Source of the DNA: Enterovibrio sp. JCM 19048 | Lineage (GTDB): Bacteria > Pseudomonadota > Gammaproteobacteria > Enterobacterales > Vibrionaceae | Direction of reading: 5' to 3' | NCBI GenBank assembly: GCA_001310415.1 | Contig: BAXE01000001.1 | Location: 434,001-498,000 of the forward strand | Length of the DNA stretch: 64,000 nt | Shown: positions 51,567-60,690 of the stretch, piece after piece | How the letters are laid out: each line of letters begins with the position of its first letter | Numbering within the stretch: the first letter of the stretch is position 1 | The notes under the pieces: generated by a model | The model's database searches: none | The model's input: the letters and a program-made list of their open reading frames with translations, nothing else | What the model was told of the DNA's origin: nothing | Translations under genes and position numbers: made by a program

Positions 51567-53084
51567 TGGTTAAGAAAACGCTGAATATTGACCTGAACCG
51601 AGTTGAAGGCGATTTGGAATTCGAGCTGGATATTGAAGACGGCATTGTGGTGGATGCCCGCTGTATCGGCGTGATGTACCGGGGTTTTGAGCAAATCATG
51701 ATTGGCCGGATGCCAAGGGATGCGGCAGTGATAACGCCCCGTGTTTGCGGCATTTGTGGCACGGCGCATCTTTATGCCGCCACACTGGCTTTGGAACAAA
51801 TCTGGGGGATCACGCCACCACCAAACGCGACTTACATCCGTAATCTCTGCTTGCTGACGGAAAGTATTCAGAACGATATTCGCCAGAGCTTCTTGATGTT
51901 TCTGGTCGACTTTTGCCACCAGGCGTATCGCGAACATCCTCTGTACAACCGCATCATGGCGGGATTCGAACCCTTCAAAGGGCGACACCATTTGGGGGCG
52001 CTGGAACAGTCCCGTGATGCTGTGGGGATCATCGCCTTATTCGGCGGGCAATGGCCGCATTCTTCCTACATGTTGCCCGGCGGTGTCGTCAGCAAACCCA
52101 CACACAGGAAGCTGATTGAAGCGACCAACATTATTACGGGGTTAACCCGCTGGTATGAAAACGCGGTGATTGGGGATTCGCTGGAAAACTGGCTCGATCT
52201 CAATAGCCGCGATGTCTTTTTTGACTGGCTGGAGAAAGACCAGAAGCGGGCAGACAGCGCGCTGGGCATTTTCACCCGTTTCTCCCGCGATATCGGACTC
52301 CACAACATTGGCTTTGGCAGTGAAAACTTGATCAGCTATGGCGTAATGCCAGACCCGCTACACGGCGGCCAATATGCCATGCCACCCGGCGTTTATGATG
52401 CTGACAACAAGACAATCAGCCACTGGATCAGTCCCTGATCACTGAACACGTCCGCTATTCCTGGTTCCGCCAATATCCTGGTGGAAGGCACCCATTCAAA
52501 GGTGAAACCATTCCTGATTATCAGACTGAGTCTGACCGTTATACCTGGGCCAAAGCGCAAGGTATGACGGAAAAGTGATGCAAACCGGGCCATTGGCAGA
52601 GCTGGTGATTGGTGCTGATCCGCTAATCACAGACTTTCACCAACGCGAAGGGGCATCAACCTGGTTAAGGCAGTTTTCACGGTTACGCCGGATCGGACAC
52701 AGCCTTGTTCAAATGAAGCAACTGGTCAAAACGCTGTCAGCAGATATCGACGGCGAGTTCTTCCTGCCACCCAAACCGGAGGATGAAGTCGATGGTAAAG
52801 GTTTCGGCATGATTCAGGCGGCGCGTGGCGGGCTGGGACATTGGGTGAGTGTGAAAGATGGGGTAGTTGAGAGCTACCAGATCATTACTCCCACAGCCTG
52901 GAATGCATCGCCGCGGGACGCAGACGGAAATCATGGTCACTGGGAGCAAAGTGTCATTGGCCTTAAAGTGGACGACTTGGAAAACCCGTTGACCATCAGC
53001 CATGTGATCCGCTCCCACGACCCTTGTCTGGTATGTACCGTTCATATGTTGCCGACCGGAAAATCAGTGCGGTTCGGGCTTTAG
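51566..53084 (+). CDS. hoxC: Cytoplasmic (sensor-like) NiFe hydrogenase large subunit, HoxC/HupV type (two apparent frameshifts)
   Basis: NiFe subunit partnered with the preceding gene, about 506 residues. Active-site Cys are in PRVCGICGTAHLYAAT and in SHDPCLVCTVH. After the last His there are 12 more residues (MLPTGKSVRFGL), a possible processed extension. Frame breaks near 52413 and 52563 restore NQPLDQSLITEHVRYSWF and KAQRYDGKVMQTGPLAELV. The start overlaps the hoxB stop (TAATG). Whether it is a sensor or a catalytic group 2 enzyme is not decided by sequence alone; the kinase neighbours favour sensing. Confidence 0.87.
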
Positions 53085-53096
53085 CGGGAAAGGGAT

Positions 53097-53597
53097 ATGG
53101 TGAAACTCAACATCCTCTGTTTCGGCAATATTCTTCATGGTGATGATGGTATCGGCGCTGAAATTGCCCGCCGTCTGCTGGATTGCGAATTGCCCGAAAA
53201 TGTCGAAGTGTTTGACGTGGGTACGCAAGGGCTTAACGCGTTGCCGCTTTTCAGCCAGTGTTCCCATTTGCTGATTGTTGATGCGGCAGAACTTGGGTTA
53301 TCACCCGGAGAATGGCAGTTTATCGAGCCAAGCCAGATGCTTTCAGAGAGCAATGCTGACCATGCTGGCGGGGTCGGATACTTACTGAAAGCCGCGCAGG
53401 CAGTCACGCACCCAATGCCGATTTTGACTGTTTTAGGCGTACAAAAGGGGAATATAGCGGCATTTTCGCCACATTTATCCAACTCTGTGATGGCCAAGCT
53501 GCACGAGTGCATTGAACAAATAGTGACGTTGTCACGCGATTTAACAGGCAACACGCACCACTCCACCGCGCAAATTTGGGGCAGGGGGAAAGCATGA
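53097..53597 (+). CDS. Hydrogenase maturation protease (HupD/HyaD-like)
   Basis: Second NiFe maturation peptidase of the window, 166 residues. LCFGNILHGDDGIGAEIARR carries GN and the Asp/Glu nickel ligands; VFDVGTQGLNALPLF and LLIVDAAELGLSPGEW follow, and the conserved His is in NADHAGGVGYLL. It lies 12 bases after the large-subunit gene and overlaps the kinase gene (ATGA), so it is probably dedicated to that enzyme. Canonical H2 sensors are not processed, which makes this gene noteworthy. Confidence 0.86.
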   Translation: MVKLNILCFGNILHGDDGIGAEIARRLLDCELPENVEVFDVGTQGLNALPLFSQCSHLLIVDAAELGLSPGEWQFIEPSQMLSESNADHAGGVGYLLKAAQAVTHPMPILTVLGVQKGNIAAFSPHLSNSVMAKLHECIEQIVTLSRDLTGNTHHSTAQIWGRGKA

Positions 53598-55777
53598 CCA
53601 CGCCCAAGCTGAAAAAGAGTGACATTGAGATCCTGCTTGAGGAGAACCAGCGCCTACGGCAGGAAATTGATGCGCTTTACGCGGCGGCAGATGCCAGAGA
53701 GCAGCAGTTGTTGGCCGCGACACACGCCATGGATGACATCCTTCTGGAGATGGAATCCCAGCGGAATACGCTCAAACGCAAAAACAAGCAGTTGCTGGAA
53801 CTGAACGCCTATATCCGCAGCATCAATGACGCGATGAACAGCATTCTGGTGGTGGTTGATATCAGTGGTCAGGTAACCCAAACCAACCGCGTTTTTTCAG
53901 AAGACCTTGGCTGGACGGAGGAAGAACTTCCTCAGATCCATGTTGATATGCTGTTTCCTGCAGATGTGCTGGCGCGGCTGGCTAAAGATTCCGGTTTATC
54001 CTCCGGATCGCTGGTTGTTTCTTTTATTACCCATCGTGGTCAGCTTGAATTTGAAATGCCACTTCTCAAAATCGACAGCACGATTACTGACGCTGTGTAT
54101 TTGGTAAAAGGCGAGCAGTTCTACAGCCATCAGGGCAAACTGCAGGGGATATTGCTCACAGCCACTGACATTTCCGAGCTTCGCCAACGCGAACTGGCGC
54201 TGCTACAAAGTGAGGAAGCCCTGCAAATCGCGAAAGCGGAAGCCGATGCCGCCAATCAGGCAAAAGGGGATTTTCTGGCAAACATGAGCCATGAAATCCG
54301 CACGCCGCTCAACGCAATCATTGGTTTCACCAAGCTATGCCTGCACTCGTCACTCACTGAGAAGCAACGCGACCATCTGAACAAAGTCGATGTCGCCTCC
54401 CATTCGCTTTCGCATCTCATCAATGACGTGCTGGATTTGTCGAAGATTGAAGCGGGAAAACTGGAGATGGAGTGTGTCTCTTTCAATCTTCATCAGGTGC
54501 TCAGCAATGTCCGTCATGTGATGTGGTTTGAAATCGCCCGGCGCGGTTTAACGTTTAGCATGCACCTTGACCCCGATGTTCCTTCCCATCTGAAAGGTGA
54601 CCCGCTGCGGCTGCAACAGGTGTTGGTTAACCTGATTGGCAATGCGGTGAAGTTTACTGACAACGGCGAAGTGAGCGTGGCTGTCTCCCGCAAGAAAAAT
54701 CGGGCGAAGAAGAGTGCGACGCTGATATTCCGGGTCAAGGACACCGGTATCGGCATGACGGAAAAGCAGCTGTCGAGACTGTTCAGCAAGTACCACCAGG
54801 CTGATCCTTCCACAACGCGGCGCTTTGGCGGTACCGGGCTTGGGCTGACGATTAGCCGCAAACTGATTGGTTTGATGAACGGTGATATCAGCATTCAAAG
54901 CGTTTACGGCGAGGGCACCCAATGCGAGTTCTCTGCGAAATTCGCATTGGCCAGTGACACCGAACAGCCGCACGTTGGAATACCAGAGCCCAATGAAACA
55001 CCGGCTTTGCCACAAATCAGCACACTGGAAGGGGCGCATGTTCTGGTGGTGGATGACAACTCCATCAACCGGGAAATGATCCGTGAACTGCTGGGTTCAC
55101 TCGGAATGATTGTTGATCAGGTCAGCTCCGGTGAGTTGGCTATTGACGCCATAAACCGACAAGTTTACTCCTTGATTTTGATGGATTTACGCATGGCAGG
55201 TATGGATGGCATTGAGACAACCAAAGCACTGCGGAAACTCCCGAATGGAAAACAAACCCCGGTGATTGCCCTGACCGCAAATACTACTGGAAACATGGCG
55301 GAAACCTGCTTGCGTGCGGGTATGGATGACTATCTGCCAAAGCCAGTTGATTTCAGGCGGCTGATTCAGGTAATTGCCAGTCATTTACAGCACTCTGTGC
55401 CTCTCAACCAACAAGCGGAGCCAGATTCTCCTGCGGTTTACGAACCTTCCCAGGCGTTACTCCGCGTCGGCTCAAACCTGAAGGTTTACCTGAAAATGGT
55501 GCAGCGTTTTCTCGACCAATACGACGACCATGTGCAAGCGCTTGAGCTCGCTATCCAGAACAATGATTTCGCCAATTTGAAGCACAAACTCCATGAATTA
55601 AAAGGTGTTGCGGCCACATTGGGCGCAGAGAAACTAAGATTAGTGTGTGCAGAAAAGGAAGCCCTGGTGCTTGAAAAAGCAAATGGAGAGCAGGGGGCTT
55701 ACACCGACGTGTTGGACGAACTCGCCGTATTGGAACCGCAGTTACGCCAATACCTTGCTAAACATCCATTGAAATAG
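53594..55777 (+). CDS. PAS-containing hybrid histidine kinase with C-terminal HPt, H2-signalling candidate
   Basis: Cytoplasmic 727-residue kinase, no membrane helices. N-terminal coiled coil (about 5-75), PAS (about 85-210), HisKA with FLANMSHEIRTPLNAIIG, HATPase_c with DTGIGM and FGGTGLGLTIS, receiver domain with LILMDLRMAGMDG, and an HPt domain with LHELKGVAATLGAEK. Translationally coupled to the protease behind hoxBC. PAS kinases (HoxJ/HupT) receive the H2 signal from the sensor hydrogenase in Ralstonia and Rhodobacter; this one has an additional full phosphorelay. Function inferred from context. Confidence 0.87.
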   Translation: MTTPKLKKSDIEILLEENQRLRQEIDALYAAADAREQQLLAATHAMDDILLEMESQRNTLKRKNKQLLELNAYIRSINDAMNSILVVVDISGQVTQTNRVFSEDLGWTEEELPQIHVDMLFPADVLARLAKDSGLSSGSLVVSFITHRGQLEFEMPLLKIDSTITDAVYLVKGEQFYSHQGKLQGILLTATDISELRQRELALLQSEEALQIAKAEADAANQAKGDFLANMSHEIRTPLNAIIGFTKLCLHSSLTEKQRDHLNKVDVASHSLSHLINDVLDLSKIEAGKLEMECVSFNLHQVLSNVRHVMWFEIARRGLTFSMHLDPDVPSHLKGDPLRLQQVLVNLIGNAVKFTDNGEVSVAVSRKKNRAKKSATLIFRVKDTGIGMTEKQLSRLFSKYHQADPSTTRRFGGTGLGLTISRKLIGLMNGDISIQSVYGEGTQCEFSAKFALASDTEQPHVGIPEPNETPALPQISTLEGAHVLVVDDNSINREMIRELLGSLGMIVDQVSSGELAIDAINRQVYSLILMDLRMAGMDGIETTKALRKLPNGKQTPVIALTANTTGNMAETCLRAGMDDYLPKPVDFRRLIQVIASHLQHSVPLNQQAEPDSPAVYEPSQALLRVGSNLKVYLKMVQRFLDQYDDHVQALELAIQNNDFANLKHKLHELKGVAATLGAEKLRLVCAEKEALVLEKANGEQGAYTDVLDELAVLEPQLRQYLAKHPLK

Positions 55778-55804
55778 CGCACAGCCTCAAAGGAGTGATC
55801 ACCA

Positions 55805-57047
55805 ATGCGAGAAACAAAGCCACTGGATAAGGTCGCGACCATCGCCGTAATAGACGATTCTGTTCCTTTGTGCGAAATGCTTTGTGATTTGCTCAATGAA
55901 GAAGGCTATCTGACGCAAGGTTACTTTTCAGGACAAACTGCCTTGGAGGGCATGGCCGACACGCCGCCGGATCTGATCTTGCTCGATATCGATATGCCGT
56001 ATATGGATGGTTTCGAGGTCTGTGAGCGCATTCAGTCTTCTTCACTTCTTAAACAGATCCCGGTGCTTTTCATCAGTAGTTACAGTGATTTAGATGACAA
56101 GCTTAAAGCGTTTAGCTGCGGTGCCCGGGATTATGTCACCAAGCCCATCCAACTGGCTGAAGTGAAAGCGAGGATTGAAACCCATTTATCACTTCGCGCG
56201 TACCAGCAAGCACTGGAAGCCAAGAACGAAACTTTGGCAAAAACGCTGGCAGAATTGAAAGCAACACAACAACAATTGGTGCAGACAGAAAAGTTGGCGG
56301 CGCTCGGTCAGGTCGTGGCGGGCGTGGCGCATGAAATCAATAATCCTGTGAGCTTTATCATCGGCAATGGTCATGTATTGAAGCGCAATGCGGAGCGCAT
56401 CGAAACCTACCTCACTGCTGTTCACCAACAATCTTTACCTTCTTCAATTTTGGCGCGTCGTGAATCGCTGCGAATCGACAATGTAGTCAGTGATATTTCT
56501 CCCTTGGTCAGTGATGTGCTTGAAGCAGCCAGCCGGGTAAGCGCCATTGTCGACGATCTTGGTTTATTCTGTTCCCAGCAACACGCTGATAAATCAACGC
56601 TTAAGCTCAGTGAACTTGTCGCTGATGCCATCAAATGGGTGACTGCCAACCGCGGTTTTGAATACGCAATCTCACCCGAACTTGATGATTCAATTGAGGT
56701 TATTGGGAATAAACGGCAACTGGTTCAGGTCATTATTAACCTGCTGAACAACGGGCTTGATGCCTGTAAGGCCAAAAGTTTTCGCCGCAAATTGTGCTAA
56801 CAAGCGGTATCGACAGCACCCAAAATCAGGCCCGGCTGAGTATCAGCGACAACGGCCCGGGGATTTCAGACGGCCATGTTCAGAAGATCTTCGACCCTTT
56901 CTTTACTACCAAAAAGTGGGCGAGGGCATGGGACTCGGTCTGGCAATTTGCCACCGTTTAATCGCCGAACATGGCGGTGATCTTACCGTGCAGAACCTGC
57001 CTGAAGGCGGCGCCAAGTTTACGGTTTCACTACCAATCGCCGTTTAA
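55805..57047 (+). CDS. Receiver-histidine kinase fusion, second component of the H2 phosphorelay candidate (two apparent frameshifts)
   Basis: About 414 residues. N-terminal receiver ([16 protein letters not shown]; phosphoacceptor in [15 protein letters not shown]), a coiled-coil linker, a HisKA-like domain with [15 protein letters not shown], and HATPase_c with [26 protein letters not shown]. Breaks near 56785 and 56920 (one A) restore [10 protein letters not shown] and the F box. It starts 27 bases after the hybrid kinase, so it could receive phosphate from the HPt domain. The gene ends four bases inside convergent cbbR2. Confidence 0.84.
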
Positions 57048-57954
57048 TCGACGCTCTTAAAGCGGTTGGTATCAGTGCCTTCCAACAGAAACTCGCAGAA
57101 AGCCTGCGCAATGGGTGTCAGGCGCTTCTCGGTACGGTGTACCAAATACCAATGCCGTAGGATCGGCATTTCCTCTACATCCAAAACGACCAAACGACCG
57201 GTTTCCAGCTCCTGTTCAATGGAATGCAGTGAGACAATTCCGAGGTAAAGTCCGGCGGAAACCGCTTGTTTGATTGCTTCGGTGGCACTCATTTCTGCGC
57301 CGACATTCAGCGTTAAATCATGGGCATGGAAGAATCGCTCGATAGCAAAACGTGTACCTGAGCCCAACTCCCGTACTACCATGGATTCCTCAGCTATACG
57401 TGCTAGGGATATCCGCTTTTCATCACGCAATGGATGATTAGCCGGCGCGATAACCACCAACGGGTTCTCCATAAAAGCTGTAGCTTTCACGTCGATGTCC
57501 GAGGGTGGCTTGCCCATGATTAGCAGGTCACAGTCATTGTTTTTCAGTGCTTTAAGTAAGGTTTCTCGGTTGGTGACATCAAGCGAAACCTGAATATCCG
57601 GATATACTTTTATAAAGGACGCCAATAACGTTGCCGAGAAGTAGTTGGCCGTGCTGGCCACCGTGACTTTAAGTTTTCCGTGCTTGTGCGTTTTAAGCTT
57701 CTCAAGCGCCAGCTCAGTGGCTTTGAAATCCTGCAGGATTTGGTTGCAGTGGAGCAACAGCTCGTCGCCAGCCGAGGTTAAGTTGAGGGATTTGCCGATC
57801 ATTTCAAAAAGAGGCAGCCCGACATTGTCTTCCAGTTGGCGTATTTGCATGGAAACGGCAGGCTGCGTCAGAAACAACGCCTCAGCAGCTTTGGTGTAGC
57901 TGAGATGACTTGCAACGCCGTGAAGATTTTCAACTGCCTGAGAGTAATGTGCAT
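57044..57954 (-). CDS. cbbR: LysR-type regulator CbbR (copy 2, one apparent frameshift)
   Basis: Second CbbR-like regulator. Begins MHITLRQLKIFTAVASHLSY, then TKAAEALFLTQPAVSMQIRQ; the effector domain has VASTANYFSATLLASF and NDCDLLIMGKPP. One G is missing near 57915 (ACGGCGGTTGCA). Long blocks are identical or nearly so with copy 1, for example SGTRFAIERFF and MSA-EAIKQAVSAGL. It stands at the right end of the autotrophy region on the minus strand. Confidence 0.86.
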
Positions 57955-58125
57955 GGAGAGCCTCAATAACTGCCAAAGGTAGTAGAACCTAAGCACAGAG
58001 CTTGCCAGAACACACCAGATGACAAACACCAGGAACGACGCGGCATGCAGCGACGGGTTTGTGCCGAGATACACGATGTCGCCACGCGAAATGGAAACCA
58101 GGCTTCCGGTTTGGAAAGCCGGCAT
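57955..58125 (-). CDS. Possible small membrane protein upstream of cbbR2
   Basis: An open frame from ATG 58125 encodes MPAFQTGSLVSISRGDIVYL, then GTNPSLHAASF and a convincing helix LVFVIWCVLASSVLRFYYLW. As written the frame runs without a stop into cbbR2. A single-base change near 57967 would give a stop (TATTGA) just before cbbR2. Could be the tail of a degraded gene. No family recognised. Confidence 0.3.
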
Positions 58126-58240
58126 CCACAAGCCTCAAACCAAGCTTGAGCGCCAGCCAAGCGTTAATCAGATAATTCACCAAAGGTTGAAGAACCCAAT
58201 TGGAACAGAATGATCCAATACAGGGTTCTTAGAGAATTGG

Positions 58241-58272
58241 TAATTATCTATTTTATGGTAAATAGATAATTA
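58241..58272. repeat. Perfect 13-bp inverted repeat near dif
   Basis: TAATTATCTATTT (58241-58253) and AAATAGATAATTA (58260-58272) are perfect inverted copies around a six-base spacer TATGGT. No T-run follows, so it is not a standard terminator. It lies 80 bases from dif in the 680-base stretch between cbbR2 and the first phage gene. It may be an operator or a recombination-protein site. Confidence 0.75.
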
Positions 58273-58352
58273 CGTTTAATAGACTGAAATCGTTGAAGAA
58301 AGAGGGTCATTGCAGATATGATGGAACCACATTTCGCGTAGCTGCATATCTT

Positions 58353-58380
58353 ATTTAACATAATATACATAATACGCACT
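58353..58380 (-). other. dif: Chromosome dimer resolution site dif (XerCD)
   Basis: On the minus strand the XerC arm AGTGCGTATTA, spacer TGTATA and XerD arm TTATGTTAAAT form a 28-bp site. The XerD arm equals the E. coli/Vibrio consensus, and the XerC arm differs from V. cholerae dif1 (AGTGCGCATTA) at one base. Synteny of the left part of the window with the V. cholerae dif1 neighbourhood agrees. Phage-like genes begin at once to the right, so it is probably also the attachment site of an integrated element. Confidence 0.92.
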
Positions 58381-58390
58381 AGGAGGTTAA

Positions 58391-58645
58391 GTGTTAACAA
58401 AGCTGACAGCACACCGAATTTTGCGAAATGCTTGCCTCCAAGTATATGAATTCTATGTGCAAATTTTGGTAACGTCTAATTTCCTCTTATTGAGGCTTTG
58501 CCTCGATTACTGCACACTTGCGCCGATATTTTTTCGAGCATCCGGCCTTTGGGTCGTTTTGATAGAAAGTATCAATGGTGCGCGCCATTACCTATCGAAA
58601 ATAACAATCAATAAGGAAGTAAAAATGCGAGGTAACGCATGTTAA
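58391..58645 (+). CDS. Small hypothetical protein at the start of the integrated element
   Basis: GTG start at 58391 behind AGGAGG gives an 84-residue protein with a hydrophobic middle (LVTSNFLLLRLCLDYC) and a basic C-terminus ending KEVKMRGNAC. It begins 11 bases after dif and overlaps the next gene. The ribosome site is strong, but codon use and family give no support. Could be a short leader. Confidence 0.35.
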   Translation: MLTKLTAHRILRNACLQVYEFYVQILVTSNFLLLRLCLDYCTLAPIFFRASGLWVVLIESINGARHYLSKITINKEVKMRGNAC

Positions 58646-59069
58646 TTGATGCCTTTCGAACGCTCTTTTGGCGCGAATTCCCAACCATTCAGGACGGCGC
58701 AGCTATTTTCATGTTAAGCCCATCACAGTCAGACGTTGGCTCGACGGCTCCGTCCCGGTCAATCCCATGGCAGAAAAGCTGCTTATCATCAAATCGCGTG
58801 GCTACCTGCCAAACGATACCAACTGGCACGGTTTTAGGGTCAACGAGGAACGCGCGGTGATCATCACACCGGACGGCCGCGAGTTTGCGCCCCGCGAACT
58901 GGAAGGCTTTCCGCTGTGGCGTGACCAGTACCATGCATTAAAAGACCGTTACGGCCTGATTGAGCGCCCGCCTGTGCGACCGCCCTTGGAGCCGGTACAG
59001 GTTTACCGTGGCGGGAAACGTCGCCAACCAGCGCCCTGGGTGCCGACACGGGACAAAATAATGAAGTGA
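58639..59069 (+). CDS. Phage HTH protein, DUF3653-like (one apparent frameshift)
   Basis: About 144 residues. MLIDAFRTLFWREFPTIQ continues, after a frame change near 58708, as HVKPITVRRWLDGSVPVNP, a helix-turn-helix-like pattern followed by AEKLLIIKSRGYLPND and a Pro/Arg-rich C-terminus (RPPVRPPLEPVQVYRGG). It resembles the phage family DUF3653 as I remember it. It is transcribed away from dif, opposite to the structural-like genes, so it may be the element's regulator. Confidence 0.6.
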
Positions 59070-59070
59070 C

Positions 59071-59100
59071 AAAAAAGCCCGCTATTTGCGGGCTTTGTAA
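59071..59100 (-). terminator. Terminator between the HTH gene and a minus-strand gene
   Basis: AAAGCCCGC (59074-59082) pairs with GCGGGCTTT (59088-59096). On the minus strand it is followed by TTTTTT, so it mainly ends the gene at 59135-59899. Confidence 0.8.
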
Positions 59101-59134
59101 ATTAGTCGGTTGGTTTAGCCGTAATGCTTTTTTT

Positions 59135-59899
59135 CTAAGTGCCTTGGTGATTTAAAAAATAAGTATGTTTATACTCTCGCCCCTGCAATCTGTGGCATTC
59201 TTTAGTCCACTTATCAAGGCTAACGCAAACTCCATATCCAAGAGTACTCGATGCACTACCCATCAAATTTATAGCGCTGTTTTTCCATTGATACGTTGCT
59301 TTATTATGACTTGCTCCCTCGTAAAGACCTACGAGTGCTGAATTGAAGCCCATCCATTTCGCAAGGGGCTTCAAAGAAATATTAACGAGTAATTGTTTGA
59401 AAAATAGGTAATTTTCGTCAGATTCAGATTCACTGCTGTTCACTATTTTTAAAAGCAAATTTTCATAAGTCATCTCACCAATTTCTTTAGACGAAATTGT
59501 CACCTTCGCGCTGTCGAATGCTTCATCATCATTTTTACCTAACGAGATTAAAGTCAATTTTATTGCTTCGTCTGTTACAACCTCAGATAGCGTTCTTTGC
59601 ATATCGACTGATAGTGTATTTACGTTTTCTTTCCCTTGCTCAGTTAGGTTGGCAATGGTGGACATGCAAATAGCAAAATTTCGCTCTCGGTTGGATTGAA
59701 ATAATTGAATAATAAGGACAATTAAAGTTAGCAAAGACAAAATAGGGGTGTATAACCCGCTAAGTGCACTCCCCATTTGTGCCCATTCTTCATGAGTTTG
59801 CCATAATCCCCAGCCGAATACCTGTTGATAGAAAAAGATGGGGCTAATCATTGTCACAATCAACACGATGGCGCAGATAATGAACCAGTTTTTATTCAC
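59135..59899 (-). CDS. Two-helix membrane protein resembling putative abortive-infection proteins
   Basis: 254 residues. Helix 1 is WFIICAIVLIVTMISPIFFY, then WGLWQTHEEWAQMGSALSGL, helix 2 PILSLLTLIVLIIQLF, then a cytoplasmic helical domain. The layout and the G-L-Y-x-P-I-L-x-L-L-T-L motif recall the N-terminus of putative phage abortive-infection (putAbiC-like) proteins. The gene is flanked by terminators on both sides and is clearly more AT-rich than its neighbours, as expected for a moron carried by a prophage. A defence role is a hypothesis only. Confidence 0.55.
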   Translation of the reverse strand: MNKNWFIICAIVLIVTMISPIFFYQQVFGWGLWQTHEEWAQMGSALSGLYTPILSLLTLIVLIIQLFQSNRERNFAICMSTIANLTEQGKENVNTLSVDMQRTLSEVVTDEAIKLTLISLGKNDDEAFDSAKVTISSKEIGEMTYENLLLKIVNSSESESDENYLFFKQLLVNISLKPLAKWMGFNSALVGLYEGASHNKATYQWKNSAINLMGSASSTLGYGVCVSLDKWTKECHRLQGREYKHTYFLNHQGT

Positions 59900-60010
59900 A
59901 GACTTCCTCTTTTTTTCACGTTGTTATGACTGAAATAACGGCACCAACCATCTTAACTTTTTGTTGAGTGTGAAGTAAATCTTGTACAACTAAGCATTGG
60001 TCACTACATA

Positions 60011-60038
60011 GAAAAGCCCGCAGTTGCGGGCTTTTTTG
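60011..60038. terminator. Terminator at the end of the phage late-like operon
   Basis: AAAAGCCCGC (60012-60021) and GCGGGCTTTT (60025-60034) form a strong stem with T-rich flanks in both directions. It ends the minus-strand gene set at 60055-64000. Confidence 0.85.
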
Positions 60039-60054
60039 TTTAACCAGGATCTAA

Positions 60055-60219
60055 CTAAATCAGCTTGCGTTGTTTTCGAGCTTTGACACCTTTCTTACCT
60101 GCAGCACTCAATTTCTTACGCATGGTCGCGGCGAACTTGCGATCATTTTTCCACTTGCGGGCGGTAGCTTGGCCGCCCATTTTACCGGCTTGTTTCACCG
60201 TGGGTGATTTCGTTGGCAT
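60055..60219 (-). CDS. Small highly basic phage protein
   Basis: 54 residues, about one third Lys/Arg: MPTKSPTVKQAGKMGG, RKWKNDRKFAATMRKKLSAA, GKKGVKARKQRK. Start 60219 behind AAGGTG. Such proteins condense or bind DNA in small virions; this is inference. It is the last gene of the minus-strand cluster. Confidence 0.6.
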   Translation of the reverse strand: MPTKSPTVKQAGKMGGQATARKWKNDRKFAATMRKKLSAAGKKGVKARKQRKLI

Positions 60220-60373
60220 CAGTTCACCTTGCTTTCTAACTGGCGAATTCGGGTTTCGTGGTCGCTGAGTTTGTCTTTCATCCAGCGAACATCGACTTAA
60301 GCGCGACAACGGTCAGCACCGACGACAACAAGGCCGTGGCAGCCGAGGTGCCGAGAATCGGGAGTAAATCCAT
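60219..60373 (-). CDS. Small membrane/coiled-coil phage protein (one apparent frameshift)
   Basis: MDLLPILGTSAATALLSSVL continues as a helix (TVVALKSMF), and after adding one base near 60288 as WMKDKLSDHETRIRQLESKVN, a short heptad segment. About 51 residues. The stop overlaps the next ATG (TGATG). Uncorrected it would be two very short genes. One helix plus coiled coil suits a virion membrane or lysis protein. Confidence 0.45.
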
Positions 60374-60374
60374 A

Positions 60375-60569
60375 TCAGCGCCCTTTCTGCTCATTGCGGA
60401 ACGTTTCCCACAGGCCAAGCCCCAACATGCCGAGCGTGGCCAGTGAGCCGCCGAACTGTGGGTCGCCGGTGTTCGGGATTTCAACGGTCAGTAGCTCATT
60501 GACGCCCCCTGCAGTCAGGGCGGAGCCAGCCAGCAGTGCCAAGCCCTTGAAGGTGCTTGGCTGTTTCAT
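60375..60569 (-). CDS. Small membrane protein, holin-like candidate
   Basis: 64 residues: MKQPSTFKGLALLAGSALTA, then GGVNELL and a second hydrophobic stretch GGSLATLGMLGLGLWETF, ending with charged EQKGR. Two helices and a charged tail next to a lysozyme-like gene fit a holin. No family is recognised. Confidence 0.5.
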   Translation of the reverse strand: MKQPSTFKGLALLAGSALTAGGVNELLTVEIPNTGDPQFGGSLATLGMLGLGLWETFRNEQKGR

Positions 60570-60588
60570 CAGGTTTTTACATACTTTT

Positions 60589-60690
60589 TCATAGCAGATT
60601 CCCTTGCTTCAAAAACTTCACGGCATACGCGCCGAGCACCACGCCTGCCACGGACAGGCTCAACTTGATCGCAATGTCTTTCTTGGTCAT
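60589..60690 (-). CDS. 33-residue membrane protein overlapping the lysozyme-like gene
   Basis: MTKKDIAIKLSLSVAGVVLG then AYAVKFLKQGNLL: one helix with basic ends. The ATG overlaps the upstream stop as ATGA with GGAG at good distance, which supports translation. Similar tiny membrane proteins are typical of membrane-containing phages. Confidence 0.5.
   Translation of the reverse strand: MTKKDIAIKLSLSVAGVVLGAYAVKFLKQGNLL

Noticed and set aside
58236-58263. A second dif-like site overlapping the palindrome (XerD-like TTATGGTAAAT)
   Set aside because: The XerC-like arm matches at only 7 of 11 positions and the orientation is opposite to the good dif site at 58353-58380. The perfect inverted repeat explains the sequence better.
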